From NCBI GenBank assembly GCA_959347315.1, contig OY365806.1, positions 36,450,264 to 36,514,263 on the forward strand: a stretch of 64,000 nucleotides of DNA. Reading direction: 5' to 3'. A model generated the notes under the pieces. The model saw only the letters and a program-made list of their open reading frames with translations. It was not told the DNA's origin and did no database searches. Source of the DNA: Bimastos eiseni. Taxonomy: Eukaryota; Annelida; Clitellata; Crassiclitellata; Lumbricidae. The position numbers were made by a program, and so were the translations under genes. Positions within the stretch are counted from its first letter, which is position 1. Every line of letters starts with the position of its first letter. Positions 35,101 to 48,200 of the stretch are shown piece by piece.

Positions 35101-38100
35101 GGATAGATATCTTCACTTCTTCATATGAAATTGCCGTAATTAAGGTTTGTTGTTTGAGAAGATTACGCTAAGCCCGGGTTCACTGACTTTTTATTTAGAA
35201 ACTCGACACTCTCCAAATGGAGCTTCCCGCCGATTAATTGTACTGATTATAGAAAATTCGGTTATGTCAGATATTGCAAGATAGTCGACGGCAGTAGGTC
35301 TATCTTTTGAAATAATGAAAATACAGTGAAAAAGTCAGCTAAAGAATCGGCTAAATAATCAGCTAAATAATTGTTTATCGGCAAATGAATAATCGACAAT
35401 AATCGGTATCGGCCTAATCGGCAAAAGTGATATCGGTACAGGTCTATGTTTTAAGCGCGTTATTTCGTTTTAGTGTCTTTATAATTTGAATTGTTTTTAA
35501 AAGAAAGAGTCTAGGTCTCGGACCCTTGGTCTTGGTCATGGACCTCTTGGTCTCGGTCTTGGTCTCGAGGTTTTGGTCTCGTGCCCAACACTGCTTTGAT
35601 CTGTCTAAATAAGCAATATGCTTGATGTATTTTGAGTTTTTAGTAGGCAATGAATGCTTCAAGTGATTTTCAATTTAGATGCAAAACAATGCATATTGGT
35701 TTCTGTAATTTCCGTTTAGTTAGATAGGGGATGTGTAATCACCTAATTGTAAGTGTTCTGGCCAGTTACCCATTGGCAGCTGGGATTAGGATGTGCAGGT
35801 TTATCCGGAAGATAAAAGATATTCCTCAAGTTGTGTTCACAAGAGCCCTGGTTAACTGTGCCATGTCACTTGGGAAGATAAGACAGCTGCGGATGATCCC
35901 AGCCTCTCGCTATCATATGCAGAGGATAACACAGTGAGGTCAATAACAGCTGGTAATCATTTTCATGACTACTTCTTGTTGTTGACTTCTGCGACTGCTT
36001 TTCTTCTTCGTCTGTGTTGTGCAGTGATTTCTGTACTGCCATATTTGAACTTTTGCTTTTCATATTTGTTTTATCAATCTATGAATCAACTTTTGATCAG
36101 GATGTCAAGAAGACAGCTTGTTACACATTGGTCAAACTAATTACATGTTTGTATGTGCATGCTCATTGCTTGTCCTAGATTGAGCAATAAGCAGAATACT
36201 TAAAGAATACTTGACTTTGTAGATGGGCGATGAAGCGTATGAAGCTTGAGTTTGAGGAGATGTTGCGATCAACAACAGGGAAACTTCTGGAACACATCAC
36301 AGTCCGAGATTTTAACCTTGGAAGGACATTTCCTATAATTCAGAATGCTTCAGTTGAGAATGTCTCTGTCAATGAAGATAATGTGATTGAGGTTTGAGCT
36401 CACCTTCTGATTATATAATCGTGGCATCCGACTTCAGTGTACACAAAGATACTATAAACTATGTTTCACAAACACTCTGGAATCCTCTCTCTGGCTTTGA
36501 ACTTGTGCAGAATACGTTCTTGACCTTCTGAATATAGATGTCCAGTGAGAAACCATGTATCCCAATGTAGAGTAATGCAACCAATCCCATATGACATGAT
36601 GTTTTATTCAGTATGGTGCTGATGCTGCAATTCATCCACAATTGTGGATTCTTACAGATCTGCTGGTTAGACTCATGTAAAATATCCTGTACAGTCTGTT
36701 CTTGCACTCTAGTCTTGCACCTCAGATTCACATTCACTGAAATAATGATGTTGAATAAATAGATTGCGTAAAAGTAGACAAAAAAATTTAAGTTTACTCT
36801 TTGATCTTCCCAGTGACATGGATTTGCTATTTGATGTTTGTTTGTTATAAGAGTGGCGTGTAAATGTTGATGCAGCATTGTAGAAATGTGGACTCAATGC
36901 TAAATTATCTATTCACTTTTGCTAATAAATGTAGACAAAACACTCTACTGATGTATACTTTTTTCTCTACAAATATTTTGATTATTGTGTTTGATCGAGC
37001 ATAGACCTTCAATTCATCTACAAAATAAATAGGCTGATCAGCCAGATCTCAACATTGGATGTTGAGCATGAGTCCACTCTTGTAGATTGATTATATGAAT
37101 TCCTCTGTTATCCATGTTCTTTCCAGGAGGTGACTCTCTTACTTGACCTGACCTACAATGGCAGATTTCAATTGGCTGTCGATGTTGACATGGTATTCAG
37201 CAAGTCAGCTTACTTGTCGGTAATTCTGACAAAACTTCAGGGCTCAGCACGTCTCCAGTTTTCCAGGCAGCCCTACACACATTGGTCATTTGCTTTTATT
37301 GAGGTAACCAAAACAATGTGCCGAGGTAGAGTAAAGCAGAGTGAATGTTCTGCATGCCTTTATTAACAACTAGATGTTTGCCTATCCTTAAGATGATAAA
37401 GTTTAGTTCCCTTGCCCTCACTTCCACTTCCTTCCCCTTCTTCACCCTTTTTTTCCATGTGGTTGTCCCAACCATTGAAACGTTGCATCTTTGAAGTGCA
37501 CACAAAGGGAAGTTTTACAAGTTCAACTCATGATGCAGAAAGTAGATTTCTGTGGGCAGCCAAACTTTAACCCGAGGTTAGGCACCAAAACTCTAGCATG
37601 TACATGTAGAGTAGACAGTGGCGCTCCCCCTAACTGGCACTGCCAGACTGAAATCCTGAGTTCAATGCGCTGGAAAACAGGAAGCCAGTGTATTATGGCA
37701 CAAAACAATGTATGAATGAAATGAGAATAAGTTCTGCTCTGGGTGAAAGTGAACAGAAAATAACCCACAATTGCTGCAACTGAAAAGACAAGCATGGCAT
37801 AAAAGATTTAGGTGATCAGAGAATCATTGTAGAACAACCCCAAGACAGACGACGTAAGGGAGGTCATGTGTATGGTTATTAGAATTCCGAGCATGGCATA
37901 GATGGCCTAGTGGCTGAGAGCTAATGCTGTTTTTACCTTTGCTGATAGGGGGGTTTGAATGGTGGTGTTGCTGTAGTTGTGTCTGAGGAGTGAATTGTTA
38001 TGGGAGAATTGCCTATCCATTCTATCCGTTCTATGAGGTAATCAATTTTGTTGGTCATCACCTTTTCACCTTTGGTGTCATATTTCTCTTAGGATCCTTC

Positions 38101-39157
38101 TCTACAATTTGAGGTGGAGTCACACTTTGAGGGCCGACCAATTGCCCAGCTCACGTCTCTTATCATCAATCAGGTGCTTTTGTCTTTTTCATAATGAGTT
38201 ATGTGGATTGTGATAGCTATCATTTAATGATAATGTCTGTGGTGGTTATGATTATGTTGATAGTATGCCATTTCGTAATATTCTTGTACAAAGCCATAAT
38301 TGTGTAACGATTGTGCTATGCTTGTACCATAATCTCTTATGTTACCATACTATATAACTTAATCTCGTACAATACCATGCCAGTTTATCTTCATGATCCA
38401 TAAATCAGATGCCTGACAAGTTCTCTAAGATTTACGTTACTGTTTTGATCAATAGCTGTACAGGCAGAACTGGCATTTATGAGATCAAATAGAGTACAGC
38501 ATACTCTTGCTGTTCAACTTTTAGTCAAAACAGAGTAAAACAACCCTCTCGTTTATTGAGTATTTAATGTAACAGATTACTCAATTAAGCTGACTGAGTC
38601 ATAACTAATTCAGTACAATTAGTATTTAAATAGGTAATAATAATGTGTACACCTGCAACATGGAGTTGACAAATGATCTCATGCCTTACTGTGATAATCC
38701 GAGTGTAGATTCGTAAAGCTGTTCGCAAGAAGCACACGCTGCCTAACTACAAGATCCGCTATCGTCCGTTCTTTGTGATGCCAGTCACCGAGACGGCTCC
38801 ACAAGATGTCTATTACCAAGGCAACAAGCTTAGCATCGGCCGTCTGCAGGTGGTTGTGGTCGGCTGCTCACGTCTTGCCAGCATCACGCCTGACTCGCAG
38901 ATCTACTGTTCCCTCACTCTGGGTTTGTCCAGTTGGCAATTGCATTGTCGTTCGTCATTGCATTGATTTGTGTTTTGTTCTTACACTCATTTAGTTATTC
39001 ATTGTCTCTGAAGCTGTGAGGCAGGGTATGCGATGAAAAGTTTATTTGCAGGTGTGTGATAATGTCATACGAGTGTGTTTGTTGTGATAGTTATCGTACT
39101 GATGAATCATAATACCACTAGTAATAATTTTTAATATGTATCTCTCAGAAGTACCTA

Positions 39158-39199
<42 letters not shown>

Positions 39200-39229
39200 A
39201 TCAATAATGCTGCTAATGCTTGCCTCAAG

Positions 39230-39273
<44 letters not shown>

Positions 39274-42200
39274 TTTTAGTTAACTGAATTATTCTATTTT
39301 AGCAATCAAACACGTAGCTTCTCAGGTCCTTGATAGTTCAGCTGTTGCGCAATGGTCATTAAGCCTTTAACGACCAGCGTGTACTTAAGTGTAAGGCATA
39401 ATCAATAATGCTGCTAATGCTTGCCTCAAGTTTCATGGGTTTATAGTGCTTATCCTTTGAAGATGTGATAAAAAGTTTATTTGAGGTTGTGTGATATATA
39501 TAGGTCTATTTGTTTCACCAAGGTTCCGTGGAGCCTCAGTGATCTCAGTTGGTTTTCTCCAACAGATTCTGATTTCAGAGTGCAGTTTTACTCAAATAAA
39601 GCCATTTATTGATGCCTTGTGATGGATTATGTTAACAGTGCTCTTGAGGTTCTGGGTTCATTTGATTAATTATAGGAACATTGGAGGTGTACAACATGCT
39701 CTCAGTTTCCAGCCATGCTTTGTATTTTTTTGCGGTTATTGTAGACTCGATTCAGTGGATGGAACTCATGAGTTTCCGGCGCAAGCTTTGGTTGGCTCAC
39801 GATGTCGAAGTGATTCGAGTACCTGGCCAGAACATTGGGCTGTTTTTTGGTGAGGTAGGTCTACCAAAGTACTGCTTTCTGTAGCGACAGTGCTAAGCTT
39901 GATATTAGTCTTACCTTGGTGATTATTGTTTAATCTGTTTATGATAATGTATCTGTTTGAGATAAGTCTGTGTAAGGCAACAGTTAGCCTAGAGGTACAG
40001 TCTAAATTCTGGTTACTGAACAGTGGTATTTGAAACTGCCAGGCCTAGAACTTCACGTGAATAGTCTGTTATTCGAATATAGTGAATTGTTGACAATGGT
40101 CCCGTTAACTTTGGTGTCGTAACGCTATGCTGTATGTAACAATTGAGCAGTTACCTTACCCTGCCTTAGTCATCACTTTAGCCATATTGGATCATGAGCA
40201 TGTAGTTATAGGCTGCCATTTTGTGTGATGAGATTCAGATCCAGTTATATGTTGATGGTAATTTAGTGTTTGCTTCTGTAGGTCTTTCTTGTGGACAAAT
40301 ACGAAGAGATGGTGGTTGTTACAGACGTGACAGAGGGGTCTCCAGCGGCTAAAGCCGACATCCACAAGGCAGGCCTTGACACGTATTTGTTATTTAAATT
40401 TAAAGGTTACCTTGTTAATTTATATGGTTATTTCAGTGAGAGATGTGATTTTTCTGTTAGAATAAATCCCTTGTATAGACTACCAATTTAAGGCCATCTG
40501 CCTTATTCTTTACATGATTTTTATATGGTGCAATGATATTACTATTCTTATTATATGAACATTTGTAAAGTGCCTCTCGCAGCAGACTAATCGAAGACGC
40601 TCCCAGTGTGATAGGTCCATGAAAGGAGGGTCTTCAAACGAAGTGATGCAGGTGAATCCTACTCTGGACGGCCAGGGAAAGGTAATTCATAGTGAGGGAT
40701 CCACTGCAGCAATGTAGCCTAAGTCTAAAATGCATACACATACTATGATGTATCATACCACTCAGTGGTGTTGCTAGGATTAGAGCTCAGGGGAGCAGAT
40801 GGGATACGATGGCAGGGATAGGAGAAGGGCTGCTGTATCTCCTCCCAAACCCTAAGATTGTTTTGTAAATAACAATGTAGCAACAATCATTTGTTTGTGG
40901 CGATAATGTCATAGTCATGCAAAAGTGGTACTATTCAAAGCGGGAAGTCATCTGCTGTAGATCATACATATATGCTCAATCCAGATCCAATAACAATCCA
41001 GAACGCTTCAGTGACAGACTTGACAATTTGCCGCCCATCGGCCAAGGTTTCTATGCCACTCCTCCCAAAGCTGAAACTGCATATTTAAATTAAAATTTTT
41101 TAACAGACATTATAGTAGGAAGAGAAACCAGCACTACCAGTCTGCTTCTATTAAAATGTAAATAGATATACGGTATTAACTTAGTGAGTGTATTGGTTTA
41201 TTTAAATCCAACTTTTTCTGCGCCTTGAAATGTGCCGTCACTAGGCCAGGTCCTGTTGGCCTAGTGGTAAATACGGCACTGGAGCGTTTCTGTCCGCACA
41301 GTCACCAAAACTTCCAAACACCACCTCTGTGCCTCAATGCTAGCTATGCCACTGATAACACTTGTTATAAGAGTCTAGTCAGATATGATATGGTATGTAG
41401 TTTATGGTTTGGTGTAATAGTTTATGATAGACTACTGAAAGGTTCATTGTTTCAGTTTTTTAAAAATTTGTCATGTATACTGGTTATTTGCACTTCGAGG
41501 AGTAGGATCCATCCTCAGAACGTTGTTTGGTGTTTTACCGCATGCACAGTCATGACAACTGCAATCCAGCAACAAGACACCCATTTCCTTTTGGCTTTGA
41601 AACAAAACTGATTAAACCGTTTCCTATTAGTTTATGGTGTAAATATTTTAGTTGAAGATTAGTGCTTGGAAATAGAATGCTGGCAGGGATGGTGAAGTTA
41701 TCATCATTGCATATGACTAGTACTTGCATGGGTCACCATGTAATTACAGGCTATTGTGACTTAATGAGCCTGCCATCCTCATAGATCAGCTGTTAGGGTA
41801 CCAGCACATGTGGGCTTGAGTTATAAAGGTGTCCCATTATTGCATTGTTCCTAGAGCTGTACCGATATCGCTTTTTGCCGATTATGCCGATACCGATTAT
41901 TGCCAATTATTCGTTTGCCAATACCTGATTATTTAGCCGAACATTTTACCTATTATTTCATTGTGTTTCCCAAGATGACCGGTTCTAAAAGATAGACCTA
42001 TTGCTACTGCCTATTGTTGTGATACAAGCAAACACTTGCTCCATAGGAGATATATACATGTAGTTGGGGACTAATCCTAAGCAGCCAATACAGATTAGGC
42101 ACACCACCCGCTGACCTTACATGACGGAGGACATAACTAGACACCTTCTTCTAACATGCCAATTATGCCATTCGCACCCCCGCCATGCCACTTTTACGAC

Positions 42201-45200
42201 TTGCCAATTTGGCCTAAAATGAAATGATTGTGCACAGGGTAATTAAGCAGGCACTATGACTCACTCTGCACAGCAGGCTACAGCTGTAGACACTTTCCCA
42301 TGGTACTTGCAGTCTAGCACAATGGTTACTGGGTGGTCTGAAGTAGAAGCCCGAGTTTCCCATGCTATGGGAAGTGAATGGAATGCTGCTTTCCTTCACA
42401 GACCCAATGATGTTGCTGTCGTCATTTTACTCTTAAAGATTGAAAATAATATTATAAAATGAAAATTTTTTTTAAAATATCGGCGCTGATTACCTTGCCG
42501 ATATCCGATATCGCTGACACCTCTATAATCGCCCCGATTAATCATTACAGCTCTAATTGTTCCTCATGGCCATTACAAACACATCGTGAGCGGATGCTGA
42601 TGTGACAATTATTTTGCTGTAGAATGATCTTCTCATGGCAATTAATGGAGTCAAAGTTTCAAGCAGTAAGCATGCTGTCCGACTCATGAAAAATGCTGGT
42701 GAAAAGTGAGCAGAAGTCTTTCATTATTATCACAATGTACAGTTGTGTAATTATGTTAGAATTTAAAAAATTGACATGCACTAGGATTTATTACGGTGCT
42801 TTTGGAAACCTTGCGCTGTAGAGAATTTCTGTTTTATCGTATCATGTCAATGGCTGGTTCTGGTGTTATGATTATGGTAGTCTAATATCTATATGTCTGT
42901 TATGAATTTATGTACAGAAGACTGTTCAATGTATCAGAGTATCTCTAGGATTTTTAAAGCCTCTACAGCGCATGGTTGCATGGTTATCTTACCTTATCTT
43001 ATCTGTTGAGGATAAGGATCTCTTGACTGAAATGCCTTGTTGATAAAGGCACAGACTATTTGCATACTTTCTATCTGTACCTCTTAATTATCTATTTATT
43101 TATCTGATAGATATTCATTGACATTTTTCCTCATATGACACAGGATTATTTTACGAATGGAGCGAGCGATCAAAGGATTTTCTGGCTCTAGTCAGAAGAC
43201 ATCGGGTCCTTTGCGAAATGAGGAAGACAACGTCAGCTTAAAGGCATTCAACATATCGGTAACTACTGTTCTTGATTATTATTGTTGTATCAAGATGCAC
43301 TGTTACTTCTTGCCTTGTGACGTGCTTTGCTATGACGTGTATGCTGATCAAATGAAGTCTAGAACATGTAAAGTTAGTTTAGCTGTCGAATATGGCCTTA
43401 GTGTAATGTAATCATGCAGTATAATGGTACTTGACATGGTTCTCAGAGAAAGCATTAGAGGAACTGATCTTTTTTTTCTCTTTTTTTTCTTATTCTATGT
43501 CTTCTCCAGCAAAATGACTGTTTTATATGTAAATAGGATTCAATTGGTGAGCAGTCATCTACGTTAAGCAACCAGAGTGGAGATTTGGAGGCTTCCGATT
43601 TCGTTACGATTCCTCCACTTCCTGAAGAATTGGAAAAGCCATTGCTGGACGACACTACGTCGCTTCAAAATTTTGATATCAAATCGGATGCAGTGAGCAT
43701 CCATTCTCTGTCGTCGTCCTCTTCCGCATCTTCTGCTGTTCCTTCATCACTCCCTCTTAATTCATCATCAGCTGTGTCTGCCTCTCCTCCATTGCAAAAG
43801 AAAGGCCTCACACAAATCCTTACAACCGGTTCAGGTCTTTTTGGGCGAAAGAAGCAAAAGTCCGAAGGTTTTGGTGGGTCTGCCGAGCTGGCAAAGCTCA
43901 AGGAGCTTTCAGAAAAGTTTCCAGATGCTAGACCATCGCCAAAATTGGATGCGCGTGTTATTGACAGACAGGGTGTGGTGAAGAAGGATCGGAAATTGCT
44001 GACAAATGGGGGAAAAGTAGCAGCACCTGGTGACCCAGTTGCACAACCTGTACCGCAAAAAGAACACCAGCTGAACAGAAAGTCTGAGTCACAGGTTGTT
44101 TTCTTCATTTTATTTGGTTGTGATGTTTTTTTTATTACATTTGTAATCATAATCATGATGTTCTTTATAACACCACTTCAAGAGACAATTTTCTGAGGTG
44201 CTGTGTGCATGAATATTTTGAATGCTGTTATACACATATCCATGGATCTGAGAATTCTATACAAATCCACACAAACTGTATATGGTGGATCGTTTCCAAG
44301 TTTAGCAGTTAGGAGCAGTCTATCCATCCAGAGGCCACCACACTCCCAAATATGCTCTTTCAAACAAATTAGTAGATAGCCAGTCAGTGATGAATTTTTC
44401 TAGAATGCAAGCAAAATAAACATTTGAGTTAGAATGAAATTCCATTGTTATATTTGAATCAGTTAAATAATTTAATGATAAATGTAGCAATGACACCACA
44501 AAAGTCTGCCTTAAAGTTGCATGTTTGCATGGTTAAATAATCAACTTACACTGTGTTCATAACATTAAATTATGATATAGTGAATTGATGATACTGCTAA
44601 TCATAAGTATATTCTAATGTGAAAATATCAGTTTAAATAAAATCATGGCATAAATAAATCCCTTAAATTTATATTGGATTTTAATTTTGTCTTTCAAAGG
44701 GTGTAGCGGCTGATTTGGTTGAAAACCGATTACGAGATGCGAGTCTTCATCAACCGACGAATTCTGCTTCCAGTTCTTCTTATACTGACTTTGCAAAAAT
44801 GCGTGCTACACACTATGAGAGGGCTTGCTCGGTGAGTTGCTGTTTTTTCCCATTGTTGAGAAATTTAAAAATTTGGTTGCTCAAATGGCAGGATGACCTG
44901 TCCAATGTCCATTTTTGGATTTTGTTTGCCTTTTGATATCAGTGTTGCATAATTCAAAACCATGTGTGTAATAGACTTATGAAGTAATTTAATGCATGAA
45001 AAAATGTAGTTAATTTCAGAAGAATGTTCTAGTATTATGGACTGTCAGTTTTTGTCAGCCATTGTAGGAAGGTCATTGGTTATCAAACTTTAGTTTTAGT
45101 GTTTTGATATTTCCAATATTGAATGAGGTTTGTTTTCTGTTAACACAAATCTTAAGACTGTCCCTTTTAGCTTGGGTTGGGTCAGGAGCACTTCTGAGTA

Positions 45201-48200
45201 GATGTCTTGAACAGGCACTATATATATCCTCTAAATAAATAAATAAATATACAGTAAAATGGAAGAAAAACTGTTCCTTTCAGAGCAAACGCTGCTTCCC
45301 ACTGTGAATGAGCATTGTTGTATTTAGAATCCAGCCTTCAACGAAAAATTTGAATTTGAAGTTGAAGAGAAACACAACTACTTGAACATCTGTGTGTGGA
45401 ACAAACAGCCTGAGAAGGTTGATAGGAGCCGAGTCGTTAAACCCGAAAAGGACGTTCTACTTGGTCACGTAAGTTTTCTTGTTTGCCATAAGAGTGTATG
45501 CTGTGCAGTGCATTATCTTACTCAGAATATTCTGTTGTATGCTCTTGCCAATTTCCCAATTGCGGAACCCACTGCCAAGGTTGTGGGTTGGCATCATGGA
45601 TATGATGCTGGTGAGCACAGTGAAGTTAGGTAGAGTCGTGTGTGGTATTATTTGGAATAGCGGCCAAGCGAAACTTGGATGAAGCAATGTGGATAGAAGA
45701 CATGGATCAACTCAGCCTGCCACCATCCCTCTTGGGTTCTTTCCAGTGCATGTTGGGATATTGCAGTTGGTGACCTGTTGGATTGTGATTTAGCTGAGAG
45801 ATCCTAAACTCCCCTGTATAGTGTAGTGGCCTCACTACCCAGCTTCACCTGGGATTGAATTTTGAACTCGGCGGGTGTGCCGCTAGGCCCTGAAATTGTT
45901 TTTATGTACCTCTACCTGATGATATCCCAATCGCAAATGATCCACTTGACGGGTGCTCTGAGTCATGTCGTGTTTTTTACTGATACTCCTGATTTGCATA
46001 TTAAATTAGTCCCATTTCATATCATGTAAATTCAAATAGCCAATGTTATTTAATAAAATGTCAGAAGCTTGGGCAATTCGTAAGTAAAGTAAACTGTGTG
46101 CTGAAAATGTCACATTGATCTAGAAATTCATATAATGGTCTTTTTGTAAAATATTTCATATCGCCAGAGTATGTTCACGAGCCTTTGTGGAGCTTTAACA
46201 TCAGTTTCTTCTTGAACAAGTTTTATATATCTGGATATGTACATATTACACTTGGAACTCTCTGATTATGGGTTCAGACCATCATCACCATAGAAATGTG
46301 TCTTCTTGATTAATTATAATTATTATGATGCACAAGCCATCATTAGTTGAGCATCATCAGGGCCATACTGAGGGGGCAGCGGGGCCTAGGCCTAGGGCGC
46401 AAATGTGGAAAGGGCGCAAATTTCAGGTTGGAATAACTTATTATTCCATAAATGCACTATTTTCAAAATGTGGGAGCGCCAAATTGATGCTAGGCACAGG
46501 GCGCAATTATAGCTTGGCCCTGAACATCATTGTCCTGCAGATGAACGGATGAAGTTAAGTGCCTTTGAGAAGTCCTTGAACTCTACTAGACAGTGATGTG
46601 AAAGGCTGTTGAGCCTGGTATCTTTTGTTGTCTGAGGGTTGTGGTTTCTCGTGACAGGTTAGCATTCCGCTGATGGACATTGCTCTCGAGTGTCTGACTA
46701 CGCTTCAGGGAGATGTTACGAACATCTACAACATTACACCTTCCGAATCAAAGGTTGAAACAGGGTTAGTTTCATTCGACGTGTCTATGATTAAGACATT
46801 TTGTATGTGTGCAAATTGTTCCCAGATTAAGTAATTTATGAATTACTCTGGGACCTCAAGGGCTATTTTGATTACTTTTTATGTTATCAATTAATTATTT
46901 TGAATATGTGATTTTGCAGTCTTAATTGAATTTAGAAAATGTGTCAGTGCCAAATTTAATCGTTTTGACAGCAATTTTTAGTTATAATCAGAGGATTAGT
47001 CACAGCGAAAACATTTCATTCGTGAATTTCTCCATTTCTGTGTGAGTCAAATTTGAGCGAGTCTTTAATAATTAGATGATTTCGTGTGCATCTGTTCGTG
47101 ATCATGACTGGTCGATCATTACAAACACTGCACCACTTGCAGCTTAGGAAACATTTACAAAATACTTAAATCGCATTTGTTTATATATGTCAGGTAGCTA
47201 CATTCAGCCCCTTTGTGAGGTATTTATAAGGCGCTATATAAATGGTCATATGCATACATACATACTGGTACTAGAAGGGGCGGCTAAATAACTAACCTGT
47301 GCTATGTTTTAAATCATGTTATATAAATGACTCAATTTATGCATGTGTCTCTTAACCATGTGTTTTAAGCCGGTCGCAGAACGCCAACTTGGCGTCACAC
47401 TCAGGTTTTGAGGAGCGCCTGTGTCATGGTGACGTCACTCTGAGATTCATCTATGCAATGCATTCGCTGTCAAAAAAAGAGCGAGAGAACATCTGCAAAA
47501 TGAATGACGACAATGAAACGACGTCAGCAGGCAGAGAGCCAACAGATGCATCCAAAGATGCATTTACACGGTAACCGACCACACGTATTAAACAGCCTGT
47601 CTGTCCTTTCCTTAGCATTTCCAAAGATGAGGAGGAAAGGCAGCAATGTTAAATTTATTTAACCCCAAGAGACAGCAGCTATGGGTATGAAGTGCTTGAA
47701 TCATCATTTCCATACCCTCAGCATAGCCATCAATCTGAGCTGCAGTCCTTTTAAGCCAGAGGTGTCAAAGAGCCGGCCCGTGGGCCATTTCTGGCCGACC
47801 GCCAATATATTTCTGGCCCGCGGAGCCTTGTCTAAAGACAACACAATTGAGAGTAAAAGGTCTAATTTTATCATTTTTAAGGTTTCATTAATTCTCTGTG
47901 ATGCTTGTAATTGATAATGCATATCAGATTCACGTTTTCAAAGCCTAATTCAATTTTTTTAATGGCCCGTCTTAGACCCCTACCCCATTTTCCTCATACG
48001 CATTCGACATTCTGGCCCGCCAGTTGCTCGAAAATATTTCAACTGGCCCGTCACCACAAAAGGTTTGACACCCCTGTTTTAAGCTAACCCTTGAGGTGAT
48101 CATGGTTATATACTGTGCGCGTGCATATTATATGCGCTCCTGAGTAGTAGCCTTTAAATCTTCGTAATGAATGAATGAATATATTTATATATATTGAGAT

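Larger units (their letters stand above)
30448..35593. mobile_element. hAT-like element (GGTCTC-rich ends) enclosing the satellite
   Basis: The left end CAGGGATGTGGTCTCAAGACC and the right end GGTCTCGTGCCCAACACTG have partly matching inverted termini, each followed inside by strings of TCTTGGTCTC. The flanks CTTTGTAC / CTTTGATC agree at 6 of 8 positions. The interior is dominated by the 168-bp array plus a fragment with ATCGGTACAGGTCTA. One element or two separate ends is not settled. Confidence 0.55.

Noticed and set aside
31330..35219. CRISPR-like array
   Set aside because: Units are 168 bp with no short repeat/unique spacer pattern, and the DNA is animal.
35731..35937. Open frame before PDZD8 exon 3
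   Set aside because: No similarity to PDZD8, and exons 2 and 3 join in frame without it.
41243..41290. tRNA-like box A (TGGCCTAGTGGTAAATACGGC)
   Set aside because: No box B follows and it lies inside the hAT element at 40763-41354.
43665..44156. 163-codon open frame antisense to PDZD8 exon 11
   Set aside because: It is the shadow of the Ser-rich coding exon on the other strand.
45825..45900. tRNA or SINE head in PDZD8 intron 13
   Set aside because: Neither strand gives a convincing pair of box A and box B.
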